Positions 1-8,715 of a stretch of DNA of 64,000 nucleotides are shown here, in pieces. The DNA is taken from contig NZ_JACRTC010000002.1 in assembly GCF_014385095.1 (NCBI RefSeq), forward strand, positions 124,001-188,000, in the 5' to 3' direction. A model generated the notes under the pieces. The model was given only the letters and a program-made list of their open reading frames with translations. It made no database searches and was not told where the DNA came from. This DNA comes from Zongyangia hominis. Lineage in GTDB: Bacteria > Bacillota > Clostridia > Oscillospirales > Ruminococcaceae. Both the position numbers and the translations under genes were made by a program. Numbering within the stretch: position 1 is the stretch's first letter; every line of letters starts with the position of its first letter.

Positions 1-541
1 CAAGCGTCCCCTCTCCCGCAAAGTAGCGGGGCGCTCCCACGGCCACCAAGGGCTCCGGGTCCAGACTGGTACAGGATAGTCCTTCGGCGGCAAAGGGGGT
101 GCGGACCACCGCCAATTCTATGATGCCCGCCCGCAAGGACTCGATGAGCTCGTAGGTGTTCCCCTCATGAATTTCAAAGCGGATCTGAGGAAACGCCTCG
201 TGAAACGCGATCATCCGCTTTTCCAAAAGCATCGCCCCCGACGAGGAGATGGTGCCCAAGCGCAATGTCACGTGTTGACGGTGGTCCAGCTCCTCCAAAT
301 CCCGGCGGGTATCTGTGGTGAGGGCCAGAATTTGTTTCGCCCGCTTGTACATCAGTTCACCCGCCGGCGTCAACATGATTTTCCGCGGCCCCCGAATAAA
401 GAGTTGCATCCCCAGCTCTTCCTCCAGCGCCTTCATCTGGCTGGATAACGGCGGTTGAGACAGGTGGAGACGCTTGGCAGCCGCACTGATGTTCCCTTCC
501 TCCACGATCGCTGTAAAATACGAAAGCTGTTTGATATCCAT
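1..541 (-). CDS. LysR family transcriptional regulator (C-terminus cut by window edge)
   Basis: The minus strand opens with ATG at 541 and reads MDIKQLSYFTAIVEEGNISA, the classic LysR N-terminal winged helix-turn-helix, with AAAKRLHLSQPPLSSQMKAL as the recognition region. About 180 codons are visible, reaching into the LysR substrate-binding domain (LRLGTISSSGAMLLEKRM). The stop lies outside the window. It is divergent from the ABC exporter at 664 across about 120 bp that hold an inverted repeat, so it may control that exporter and itself. The inducer is unknown. Confidence 0.9.
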   Translation of the reverse strand, partial: MDIKQLSYFTAIVEEGNISAAAKRLHLSQPPLSSQMKALEEELGMQLFIRGPRKIMLTPAGELMYKRAKQILALTTDTRRDLEELDHRQHVTLRLGTISSSGAMLLEKRMIAFHEAFPQIRFEIHEGNTYELIESLRAGIIELAVVRTPFAAEGLSCTSLDPEPLVAVGAPRYFAGEGTL

Positions 542-561
542 AAGCCCCTCCTATAGTAAAA

Positions 562-580
562 TCCTATCATATCCATAGGA
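562..580. promoter_or_regulatory. Candidate LysR operator in the divergent intergenic region
   Basis: TCCTAT, 7 nt, ATAGGA is a perfect inverted repeat and contains the T-N11-A pattern of LysR-type boxes. It sits between the divergent LysR gene (start 541) and the exporter gene (start 664). Assignment to this LysR protein is inference from position. Confidence 0.4.
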
Positions 581-663
581 ACGAAATAGTATTCATATAG
601 ATCAATGTATGCTATGATCATACAGGAAGAAAAAAACAAAAGCAAGAAGGGGAAGATACATCC

Positions 664-2400
664 ATGTGGAAATTGGCGCGATATCTCAAACATTTTAAAA
701 AAGAAGTGATTCTCGGCCCCTTTTTTAAGCTCTTAGAGGCCATTTTTGAGCTGATCGTCCCGCTGGTCATGGCCAAGATCATCGACGTGGGGGTCAAAAA
801 CGGAGACACCCGCTATGTCCTGACCATGGGCGGCGTCATGGTGCTCTTGGGGGTGGCGGGCCTCGGGTTCGCCCTGACCTGCCAGTACTTCGCGGCCAAG
901 GCCTCCCAGGGCTTTGGCACCATGGTCCGAAACGACCTGTTTGCCCATATCTCCTCCCTCTCCCACGGGGAGGTGGACCGCATCGGCACCCCCTCCCTCA
1001 TCACCCGCATCACCGGGGACGTCAACCAGCTCCAGGTGGCCGTCGCCATGCTCATCCGGCTGGTGGTACGCGCGCCCTTTTTGGTCATCGGCGCCGCCGT
1101 CATGGCCATGATGCTGGATTTGCGGCTTTCCCTCGTCTTTTTGGCCGCCGCCCCGCTGGTGGGATTGGCCCTCTATTTCGTCATGAGCCGCAGTGTCCCC
1201 TTCTATCGGGTTATCCAGAAAAAGCTGGACCGCATCTCTCTGATCACCCGGGAAAATCTGGAGGGAGCCAGGGTCATTCGCGCCTTTTCCAAGCAGGATA
1301 CCGAGCGGGCGCGGTTTCATGCGGCAAGTGAGGACGCCATGGTTTCCTCCATCCGAGTGGGAAAGATCGCGGCGCTTCTCAACCCCCTCACCTTCGCCAT
1401 CATGAACCTAGCCATTGTGGCCATCGTCTGGTTCGGTGGATTTCGGGTCGACACCGGCGCTCTCAGCCAGGGCCAGATCATCGCCTTTGTCAACTATATG
1501 ACCCAGATTCTGTTGGCTCTGGTGGTGGTGGCTAACCTCGTCATCATCTTTACCAAGTCCTCCGCCAGCGCGGCGCGGGTCAATGAAGTCTTCGCCACTC
1601 AGCCCTCCATCACCGATCCGGAAAAGGCCCTTTCTACCAAGGACGCCGCCGCGCCCAAAATCCAGTTTCGGGACGTCTCCTTTTCCTACCCCGGTTCGGG
1701 GGAAGTTTCCCTCTCCCACATAAGCGTCGACATTCAAAAGGGCCAGACCGTCGGCATCATCGGCGGCACCGGCTCGGGCAAATCCACCCTTGTAAACCTC
1801 ATTCCCCGCTTTTACGACGCCACCGAGGGGAGCATCCTCGTCGACGGCGTGGACGTGCGCTCCTACCCCCTGGAAAAACTGCGGGGACAGATTGGCATCG
1901 TCCCCCAGCAGGCGGTCCTCTTCTCCGGTACTCTGGAAGAGAACCTGCGCTGGGGCAAGGAAGGGGCCACCAAGGAGCAAATGGACAAGGCGCTGCGGGT
2001 GGCCCAGGCCAAGGAATTTGTGGACCGGCTCCCCGACGGCTGGGACACTCAGATCGCCCAGGGGGGTAAAAATCTCTCGGGCGGCCAGCGTCAGCGGCTG
2101 ACTATCGCCCGGGCCCTGACTCGGGAGCCGGACATCCTCATCCTCGACGACAGCATGAGCGCTTTGGACTTTGCCACCGACGCGGCGCTGCGCCGGGCGC
2201 TCAGAGAGGAGACCGAGGACATGACCGTCCTGATGGTCACCCAGCGGGCCCACACCATCCGCAGCGCCGACCTCATCATCGTCCTCGACGACGGGGAGGT
2301 GGCGGGTATCGGCACCCATGAGGCGCTCTTTGCCCAGTGTGGTGTCTACCGGGAAATTTGCCTATCCCAGCAAAAGGAAAAGGAGGCGGCCGGACAATGA
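664..2400 (+). CDS. ABC multidrug exporter half-transporter, degenerate-site subunit
   Basis: 578 aa: an N-terminal six-helix ABC transmembrane domain (about residues 15-300) fused to a nucleotide-binding domain. Walker A GGTGSGKST lies near residue 367 and the LSGGQ signature near 470. Walker B reads LILDDSMSALD near 490, so the catalytic glutamate is Asp. That substitution is typical of the degenerate subunit of heterodimeric exporters such as BmrC/BmrD or TM287/288. The stop overlaps the start of the next half-transporter (ATGA), which indicates translational coupling. Probable role: efflux of drugs or lipids. The substrate is unknown. Confidence 0.93.
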   Translation: MWKLARYLKHFKKEVILGPFFKLLEAIFELIVPLVMAKIIDVGVKNGDTRYVLTMGGVMVLLGVAGLGFALTCQYFAAKASQGFGTMVRNDLFAHISSLSHGEVDRIGTPSLITRITGDVNQLQVAVAMLIRLVVRAPFLVIGAAVMAMMLDLRLSLVFLAAAPLVGLALYFVMSRSVPFYRVIQKKLDRISLITRENLEGARVIRAFSKQDTERARFHAASEDAMVSSIRVGKIAALLNPLTFAIMNLAIVAIVWFGGFRVDTGALSQGQIIAFVNYMTQILLALVVVANLVIIFTKSSASAARVNEVFATQPSITDPEKALSTKDAAAPKIQFRDVSFSYPGSGEVSLSHISVDIQKGQTVGIIGGTGSGKSTLVNLIPRFYDATEGSILVDGVDVRSYPLEKLRGQIGIVPQQAVLFSGTLEENLRWGKEGATKEQMDKALRVAQAKEFVDRLPDGWDTQIAQGGKNLSGGQRQRLTIARALTREPDILILDDSMSALDFATDAALRRALREETEDMTVLMVTQRAHTIRSADLIIVLDDGEVAGIGTHEALFAQCGVYREICLSQQKEKEAAGQ

Positions 2401-4175
2401 GCCTATCCAAAAAAAGTGGTAAAGAAAACAGCAGCTGGGCGGTGGGAAAGCGGTTACTTTCCTTTACAAAGCCCTACGCGGGCTTTTTGGCCGGCGGGCT
2501 GCTCTGCGCCCTGGTGAGCGTTCTGCTCTCCCTGTGGCTGCCGGTGCTCATCGGCGACGCGGTGGACCTCATCGTGGGCGCGGGACAGGTGGATTTTCCC
2601 GGCATGGTGCCCATCCTCCTCAAAATGGCCGGAGCCATTGCCGTCAGTGCCCTGTTTTCCTGGATGATGACCGTCTGTACCAACACCGTTTCCTATAAAA
2701 CCGTCAAATCCATCCGGGACGCCGCCTTTGACCGGCTTTCCCAGGTGCCCCTCTCGGTGCTGGACAGCCACTCCCACGGCGATCTCATCGCCCGGGTGGT
2801 CACCGATACCGACATGATCTCCGACGGCCTGCTCCAGGGCTTCAGCCAGCTCTTCACAGGACTTGTCACCATCCTGGGCACCCTGGGCTTCATGCTTTCG
2901 GTCAACGCCCACATCGCCCTGGTCGTGGTGGTGCTCACCCCCCTCTCCCTCTTTGTGGCCTCCTTCATCGCCCGGCGCTCCCACCGGATGTTTTCCGTCC
3001 AATCGGCCACCCGGGGCGAAATGACGGGACTGGTGGAGGAACTCATTGGCAACCAAAAGGTAGTCAAGGCCTTCGGCTACGAAAAAAAAGCCCAGGCCCG
3101 GTTTGAGGAAATCAACGGCCGCCTATACGACTGCGGGGTCAAGGCCCAGTTTTATTCCTCCATGACGAACCCCTGCACCCGCTTTGTCAACGGCGTGGTC
3201 TACGCGGCGGTGGGCATCTTCGGCGCTCTCTCGGTCATCGGCGGGAATCTGAGCGTGGGACAGCTTTCCAGTTTCTTGGCCTACGCGAACCAGTACACCA
3301 AGCCCTTTAACGAGATTACCGGTGTCATCACCGAGCTGCAGACCGCCTTTGCCTCGGCCCGCCGGGTCTTCTCCCTCCTCGATGAACCTCTCGAGCCATC
3401 CGACGCCGGGAACCAACCCATCGCCCACTGCGACGGTTCGGTGGCGCTGGAACACGTCTTTTTCTCCTACCGCCCCGACCGGCCCCTCATCGAGGATTTA
3501 AATTTGCGGGTGCAGCCCGGTCAAATTATCGCCATCGTGGGTCCCACCGGCTGCGGCAAGACCACCATGATCAACCTTCTCATGCGCTTTTATGACGTGG
3601 ACAGCGGCAAAATCTTGGTGGACGGCCAGGACACCCGGACGCTGCAAAGGAGCAGCCTGCGCTCACAGTACGGCATGGTCCTCCAGGACTCCTGGCTCTT
3701 TGGGGGCACGGTGGCGGAGAATATCGCCTACGGCCGGCCCGACGCCACCAGGGAGGAAATTGTGGCCGCCGCCAAGGCCGCCCACGCCCACAGCTTTATC
3801 CGGCGTCTGCCAAAGGGCTATGACACGCTCATCGAAGGGGACGGCGCCAACCTGTCCCAGGGCCAGCGGCAGCTCATGTGCATCGCCCGGGTCATGCTCA
3901 CCCAGCCCCCCATGCTCATCCTCGACGAGGCCACCAGCTCCATCGACACCCGCACAGAAGAGAAGATTCAGGAGGCCTTCGCCCGGATGATGCGCGGCCG
4001 CACCAGCTTCATCGTGGCCCACCGCCTCTCCACCATCCGCCAGGCCGACGTCATCCTTGTCATGCGGGACGGCCACATCGTGGAGATGGGCAGCCACGCC
4101 GCGCTGCTCGAAAAGGGCGGCTTCTACGCCACCCTCTATAACAGCCAGTTCGCCCAGCCCGACGCTCAGGCATAA
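2397..4175 (+). CDS. ABC multidrug exporter half-transporter, canonical-site subunit
   Basis: 592 aa from the ATG at 2397, which overlaps the preceding TGA. An upstream in-frame ATG at 2337 lies inside the previous gene and is unlikely. Six-helix membrane domain, then an NBD with Walker A GPTGCGKTT near residue 382, signature LSQGQ near 485 and Walker B MLILDEATSSID near 507 with the catalytic Glu present. It complements the Asp-containing partner encoded just upstream; together they should form one heterodimeric exporter. A hairpin terminator follows at 4230. Confidence 0.93.
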   Translation: MSLSKKSGKENSSWAVGKRLLSFTKPYAGFLAGGLLCALVSVLLSLWLPVLIGDAVDLIVGAGQVDFPGMVPILLKMAGAIAVSALFSWMMTVCTNTVSYKTVKSIRDAAFDRLSQVPLSVLDSHSHGDLIARVVTDTDMISDGLLQGFSQLFTGLVTILGTLGFMLSVNAHIALVVVVLTPLSLFVASFIARRSHRMFSVQSATRGEMTGLVEELIGNQKVVKAFGYEKKAQARFEEINGRLYDCGVKAQFYSSMTNPCTRFVNGVVYAAVGIFGALSVIGGNLSVGQLSSFLAYANQYTKPFNEITGVITELQTAFASARRVFSLLDEPLEPSDAGNQPIAHCDGSVALEHVFFSYRPDRPLIEDLNLRVQPGQIIAIVGPTGCGKTTMINLLMRFYDVDSGKILVDGQDTRTLQRSSLRSQYGMVLQDSWLFGGTVAENIAYGRPDATREEIVAAAKAAHAHSFIRRLPKGYDTLIEGDGANLSQGQRQLMCIARVMLTQPPMLILDEATSSIDTRTEEKIQEAFARMMRGRTSFIVAHRLSTIRQADVILVMRDGHIVEMGSHAALLEKGGFYATLYNSQFAQPDAQA

Positions 4176-4229
4176 AATGGCTTTGCACTGCCTGGCAGGC
4201 GTTCCCGCCATGGCGCTTTCCCCGCACGC

Positions 4230-4265
4230 AAAAAGGCCTCCGCTTATGGAAGCGGAGGCCTTTTT
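4230..4265. terminator. Bidirectional rho-independent terminator
   Basis: GGCCTCCGCTT and AAGCGGAGGCC form an 11-bp stem around a 4-nt loop, flanked by A5 on the left and T5 on the right, so it can end both the exporter operon (plus) and the convergent AI-2E-family gene (minus). Confidence 0.9.
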
Positions 4266-4272
4266 CTTTCCG

Positions 4273-5481
4273 TTAAAACCGGATGGGGTTGTCGTCGGAA
4301 GTGTAGTCGTGGGTGTCGGTGGGCATGTTCTTCTTGGCGAGGCGCTCCTCGATAAACCCGCGGATGAGGGTGTAGATGATGGCGAAGACGGGGACGCCGA
4401 TGAACATGCCGAGGAACCCGAAGAGCCCACCGGCCAGGATGATGGAGAAGATGACCCAGAAGGCGGAGATGCCGATGGACTGGCCCAGAATCTTGGGGCC
4501 CAGGATGTTGCCGTCAAACTGCTGAAGCGCCAGGATGAACAGGGCAAACCACAGCGCCTGGACGGGGTTGATCATCAGCACCAGCAGGATACTGGGGATG
4601 GCGCCGATAAAGGGCCCGAAGTAGGGGATGACGTTGGTGACTCCCACCAGGACGCTGATGAGCATGGGATAGGGAAAGCTGAAGATGCTCATGAAGATGA
4701 AGCAGAGGACGCCGATGATGAGAGAGTCGAGAATTTTGCCGCCGATAAAGCCGCTGAAAATGGCGTTGGACTTGTGTCCCAACCGGATGAGGGAATCTAC
4801 CCGCTCCTTTTTCATCAGCGCGTAGAGCACCTTCTTGCTCTGGGCCAAGAAGCGCTCCTTGTTGTAAAGGACATAGATGGAAATGATAAAGCCCACCAGC
4901 ACCCGGACGATGCCGGAGGTAATCTGGATGGTGTAGCCCACCACGTGGGGCAGGGCGTTGGTGACCATGGTGTAAACTTTATAGAGGACTTCCTCCGCCG
5001 AGCCGATCATGCCGCCGATGTTCTGCACCAGATGGGCGGCCGTCTGTTCATCGCCCAAAAAGTAGACGAGAGTGCTTTTGGCGAAGTCCTCTAACTTGGT
5101 GGCATAGGAGGAGATGTTATGGGTCAAGTTGGAAATGCTGTTGGCCACCTCGGGGATGATGGTGAAAAAGAGGATGGCCAGCACCGCCAGAAAGACGGCG
5201 AAGGTCAAAAGGATGGAGATCATCCGCTGAAACTTTGGCTTCAACTTCTCCTTGCAAATGGGGTGGACCACCCGCCGTTCCAGCCACTTCATCAGGGGGT
5301 TAAGAAGGTACGCGATGGAAAACGCATAGATGAAGGGGGACAAAATCCCCACGATCTTACTGAGCAGGCTGGTAAAATAGCTGATGTTAAAGAGAAATAA
5401 GAAAAACAGGATACTTGCCACGATGACCAAAAACGCGTAGAGCGAAACGGTCAGGTACTTCTTGTTTTGTTCCAGTTTCAT
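4273..5481 (-). CDS. AI-2E family transporter (PF01594-type membrane permease)
   Basis: 402 aa with about eight hydrophobic helices. There is an N-terminal pair (YAFLVIVASILFFLFLFNIS), a long soluble stretch in the middle, and a C-terminal membrane bundle ending in a charged tail. The pattern, length and motif GVTNVIPYFGPFIGAIPS match the AI-2E/YdiK/YueF family. Family members have been linked to autoinducer export or Na+/H+ exchange, so the substrate here is unassigned. It is transcribed alone, converging on the exporter operon. Confidence 0.88.
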   Translation of the reverse strand: MKLEQNKKYLTVSLYAFLVIVASILFFLFLFNISYFTSLLSKIVGILSPFIYAFSIAYLLNPLMKWLERRVVHPICKEKLKPKFQRMISILLTFAVFLAVLAILFFTIIPEVANSISNLTHNISSYATKLEDFAKSTLVYFLGDEQTAAHLVQNIGGMIGSAEEVLYKVYTMVTNALPHVVGYTIQITSGIVRVLVGFIISIYVLYNKERFLAQSKKVLYALMKKERVDSLIRLGHKSNAIFSGFIGGKILDSLIIGVLCFIFMSIFSFPYPMLISVLVGVTNVIPYFGPFIGAIPSILLVLMINPVQALWFALFILALQQFDGNILGPKILGQSIGISAFWVIFSIILAGGLFGFLGMFIGVPVFAIIYTLIRGFIEERLAKKNMPTDTHDYTSDDNPIRF

Positions 5482-5505
5482 GTTGGCCTCTCTCCCGCAA
5501 TCAAT

Positions 5506-7431
5506 TTAGTGTCCGCTTTCTTCCGATTCCTCCAGCAGGCGGAGCCACTCGTCGCCCATGTCGGAAAGCAGCTGCTTTTCCGCTTCCAGATCGCCGCAAA
5601 GCTGGGTGATCTTCTCGTAGTCGATGGCGTTTTCCGGATCCGCGATGGCCGCTTCCAGTGCGGCGCAGTTTTCTTCCGCCTGCTCGATGGCCCTTTCCAA
5701 CTCCCCCAGCCTGGCCTTGCGCATAGCCGCCGCCCGGCGCTGCTCCTTGGTCTTATAAAAGCTCTGCTTGTTCTGGGAGTCGTTTTCCTTGGCCGCCGGG
5801 CGCTCAGGCGGTATCTCCTGCCGCCGCTCCTGATAAAAGTCGAAGTTGCCGGGGTACAAAGTGGCGCGGCCGCCGCTTAGGTCAAGAATTTTATCCGGGA
5901 CCCGGTTGAGCAGGTACCGGTCGTGAGAAATGAGGAGGACGACCCCCTCAAACTCCCGCAGGGCGTCCTCGATGGCCTCCTTGGTGGGCAAATCCAGGTG
6001 GTTGGTGGGCTCGTCGAGCAGGAGCACATTGCTCCCGCGCAGGCGCAGGATGGCAAAGGCCACCTTGGCACGCTCCCCGCCGGAAAGCTCCCCCACCCGC
6101 TTGTAGACGTTTTCCCCGGTGAGCAGGACACAGCCCAAGGCGTTTCGCACTTCCTGCTCGGCGAGCCGCGGGTAGCGCCGCCAGACTTCCTCGAGCGCGG
6201 TGTTCTCAGGCTTCATGTCGGCGTTTTCCTGGTCGTAGTAGCCCAGGTGGACGTTTTTGCCCCACTCGATACGCCCCTGTTCGCAGGGGCGCGTACCCAG
6301 CAGTATTTTTAAGAGCGTCGTCTTTCCACAGCCGTTGGGGCCGATGACGGCGATCTTTTCGCCCTTTTTGACATCCAGCGCCACCCCTTCCACCAGGGTG
6401 CGCCTTCCGCTCCCCCGCCCCACCGTCACCGCCAGGTCCTTGACAATCAGCACGTCGTTGGCGGTATTTTTGGCAAAGGAAAAGGTGATCTTGGGAGGCT
6501 TCACATAGGTCTTCGGCTTTTTGAGCGGCTCCATTCGGTCGAGCGCCTTCTGACGGCTCTTGGCCATATTGGAGGTGCTGGCCCGGGCCATGTTACGGGC
6601 CACATAGTCCTGCATGGAGACCATGACCTGGGACTGGATCTCGTATTCCTTCTGCATCCGCTTCACCCGCTCGTCCCGCTGGCGGAGATAGGAGGTATAG
6701 TTGCCCTTGTAATCCAAGACCTCCCGGTCGCTCACCTCCCAGATGGTGTCCACCAGCTTGTCTAAGAAGTACCGGTCGTGGGAGACGATGAGCACCGCGC
6801 CTTTGTAGGAGGAAAGGTATTCCTCCAGCCAGGCGAGGGTCTTAAAGTCCAGATGGTTGGTGGGCTCATCCAGGATGAGCAGGTCGGGCTTTTCGAGGAG
6901 GAGCTTCGCGATGGCAAGCCTCGTCTTCTCCCCGCCGGACAGGTGATCGATGACGCTCTCGTAAACCTGAGCCCCAAAGCCCATGCCGCCCAGCACCGTC
7001 TTGATGGCCACGTCCATCTGGTAGCCGTCCCGGGCCTCAAACCGGGCCTGTTCCCGGGCGTAGACCTGGACGATCTCCTCATAGCGGGGGGAATCGTGGG
7101 GAATCTTCCCCATCTCCTGTTCCAGCGTCTGGAGCCGCTCGCCCACCTCGATGAGGTCGGCAAAGGCCGAGCGCATCTCCTCATACACGGTATTTCCCCG
7201 GGAAAGGCCGCTGTTTTGCTTGAGATACCCGATGCGTATGTCCCGTTGGATGCTGATTTCCCCTTCGTCGGGGGAAAGCTCGCCGGTGATGAGCCTTAAC
7301 AGGGTGGACTTCCCCGCGCCGTTTGGCCCGATGACGCCGATGCGCTGGTCGGGCTCGATATTTTGGGTACAATTTTCTATAATCAGGTCGGCGCCAAAAA
7401 ACTTTGTCACCGACTGGAGTGATACAATCAT
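5506..7431 (-). CDS. ABC-F family ATPase (ribosome-associated type)
   Basis: 641 aa with no membrane segments and two tandem ABC domains. The first has Walker A GPNGAGKST near residue 35 and signature LSGGEKTRLAIAKLLL; the second has GPNGCGKTT and LSGGERAKVAFAILRL. Both Walker B motifs read LLILDEPTNHLD or LLLDEPTNHLD. Between them is the basic, helical P-site tRNA interaction motif region (RNMARASTSNMAKSRQKALD). A C-terminal coiled coil follows (about 560-640). Such proteins act on the ribosome in translation rescue or antibiotic resistance. Which subfamily applies cannot be told by eye. Confidence 0.92.
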   Translation of the reverse strand: MIVSLQSVTKFFGADLIIENCTQNIEPDQRIGVIGPNGAGKSTLLRLITGELSPDEGEISIQRDIRIGYLKQNSGLSRGNTVYEEMRSAFADLIEVGERLQTLEQEMGKIPHDSPRYEEIVQVYAREQARFEARDGYQMDVAIKTVLGGMGFGAQVYESVIDHLSGGEKTRLAIAKLLLEKPDLLILDEPTNHLDFKTLAWLEEYLSSYKGAVLIVSHDRYFLDKLVDTIWEVSDREVLDYKGNYTSYLRQRDERVKRMQKEYEIQSQVMVSMQDYVARNMARASTSNMAKSRQKALDRMEPLKKPKTYVKPPKITFSFAKNTANDVLIVKDLAVTVGRGSGRRTLVEGVALDVKKGEKIAVIGPNGCGKTTLLKILLGTRPCEQGRIEWGKNVHLGYYDQENADMKPENTALEEVWRRYPRLAEQEVRNALGCVLLTGENVYKRVGELSGGERAKVAFAILRLRGSNVLLLDEPTNHLDLPTKEAIEDALREFEGVVLLISHDRYLLNRVPDKILDLSGGRATLYPGNFDFYQERRQEIPPERPAAKENDSQNKQSFYKTKEQRRAAAMRKARLGELERAIEQAEENCAALEAAIADPENAIDYEKITQLCGDLEAEKQLLSDMGDEWLRLLEESEESGH

Positions 7432-7509
7432 GGAAGGACGCTCTCTCTTTCTGTCGGAGTATAAAACTGCATTTATTATAACTTGTTTTAGAGAATTCTA
7501 CAAGAAAGA

Positions 7510-7538
7510 AAAGCTCCCGCGCGCCGGCGTGGGAGCTA
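7510..7538 (-). terminator. Terminator after the DHHW gene
   Basis: On the minus strand AGCTCCC pairs with GGGAGCT around a GC-rich loop and is followed by TTTTCTTTCTT. It lies directly downstream of the stop at 7546. Confidence 0.7.
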
Positions 7539-7545
7539 AAGATTC

Positions 7546-8697
7546 CTAGTAGGTGATTTTGGAGACGCTGGGATAGGAGTCAAAGGACACAAAGCCGTAG
7601 AGGATGAGCACGTCGTCGAAGTGGTTTTCGCTCATGATGGCGCTCATCTCCTCCTTGAGATAGCGCAAGTCCACCACCCACACCTCGTCGTAGTTGCGCA
7701 GCAAAAACGGGGTGAAGCAATTGCCGAAGCTGTCCTTGACGACCAGAATCCGGCTGCCGTCCCCCGGCCGGTCCACTTCCCCGCTTCTCAGAACAGTGAG
7801 TCCGTTGTTGCCGTGGAGAAAAGCGCCGTATTTGTCTCGCTCGTCAAACTTCTCCATGGCGTAGAGGCCCTCTGTCTCCTTGCCGTCGATGACGATCTTC
7901 CCGGTGGAAAAGTCGTAGTAGCTGATCACGTCAGGCACCGTGTTGAAGGCCTTGGACTTGGAAAAAAAGGTGCCGTAAAAGTCTTTGACCTCATGGCCGG
8001 TGAGCTGTGAGAGCTCCACGGGCTTGCGTCCCCGGCTCTCGCAAAACTGCCGGTAGGCGTAATAGGCTCCCTGGGTGGTCCAGTGGTGGTCGGTGCGGTA
8101 GTAGATGTATTCGTCCCTGTGTTCGCTCATGGTGGGGAAAATGTCCAGGGTTTTAATGCCGCTTTTCTCCAGCTCACCGTAAATTTCTTTTGTCCTGGCC
8201 ACCTGGTCGACAAAGGCGAGCCCCGCGGGCACCTTATCTTCCAGCGCCTCGTAGGAATAGGGGATGAGCATGGCGCTCACCGTCGTCTGATCGGCGTATT
8301 TGTCCCCGAACTCCTTGACAAAGGCGGTGTTTTTCCCTAGGCGCTCCTCGTCGGTGGAGAAATATTTCTCGAACATATAGTGGTCTTTGCCGTAAATGAC
8401 GCCGTTATTCTCCGTCTTGCCCAGCAGAAATTCCGACCGGGACTTGAGGCTGATCCACTGGTCCCGCAGGACAAATTGGTCGTTGACGTACTTTTCATAT
8501 TTCATGGTGTAGCTCTGATCCCCTTCGGCCATCAGGCTTTTGACCGAGAACGCCGGCTTCTTTGTCAAGGCACGGTTTTCCATGTCGGAAAACTCCCGGA
8601 TGGGATAGAGGTTGTCCCAGATGAAGATGCCCACAATCAGGAGGCCAAAAATCAGTGTCATGGGGTGTTTGAGCAGTTGTTTTATTTTTTCCATCAC
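7546..8697 (-). CDS. DHHW family protein (polysaccharide O-acylation partner)
   Basis: 383 aa. One N-terminal membrane anchor (MTLIFGLLIVGIFIWDNLYP) precedes an extracytoplasmic AlgX/SGNH-like domain. The motif YRTDHHWTTQGAYYAY near residue 200 gives the family its name and carries the presumed catalytic Asp/His; KDSFGNCFTPFL near residue 320 is also typical. It is encoded immediately downstream of an MBOAT acyltransferase (18-bp gap), as in alginate-like acetylation systems. The two probably acylate a cell-surface polysaccharide together. The polymer is unknown. Confidence 0.9.
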   Translation of the reverse strand: MMEKIKQLLKHPMTLIFGLLIVGIFIWDNLYPIREFSDMENRALTKKPAFSVKSLMAEGDQSYTMKYEKYVNDQFVLRDQWISLKSRSEFLLGKTENNGVIYGKDHYMFEKYFSTDEERLGKNTAFVKEFGDKYADQTTVSAMLIPYSYEALEDKVPAGLAFVDQVARTKEIYGELEKSGIKTLDIFPTMSEHRDEYIYYRTDHHWTTQGAYYAYRQFCESRGRKPVELSQLTGHEVKDFYGTFFSKSKAFNTVPDVISYYDFSTGKIVIDGKETEGLYAMEKFDERDKYGAFLHGNNGLTVLRSGEVDRPGDGSRILVVKDSFGNCFTPFLLRNYDEVWVVDLRYLKEEMSAIMSENHFDDVLILYGFVSFDSYPSVSKITY

Positions 8698-8715
8698 GGC
8701 AGGAGGCCTCCTTTC

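Noticed and set aside
4057..5094. 345-codon plus-strand open frame opposite the AI-2E-family gene
   Set aside because: It runs through the terminator at 4230 and is antisense to a well-supported membrane protein.
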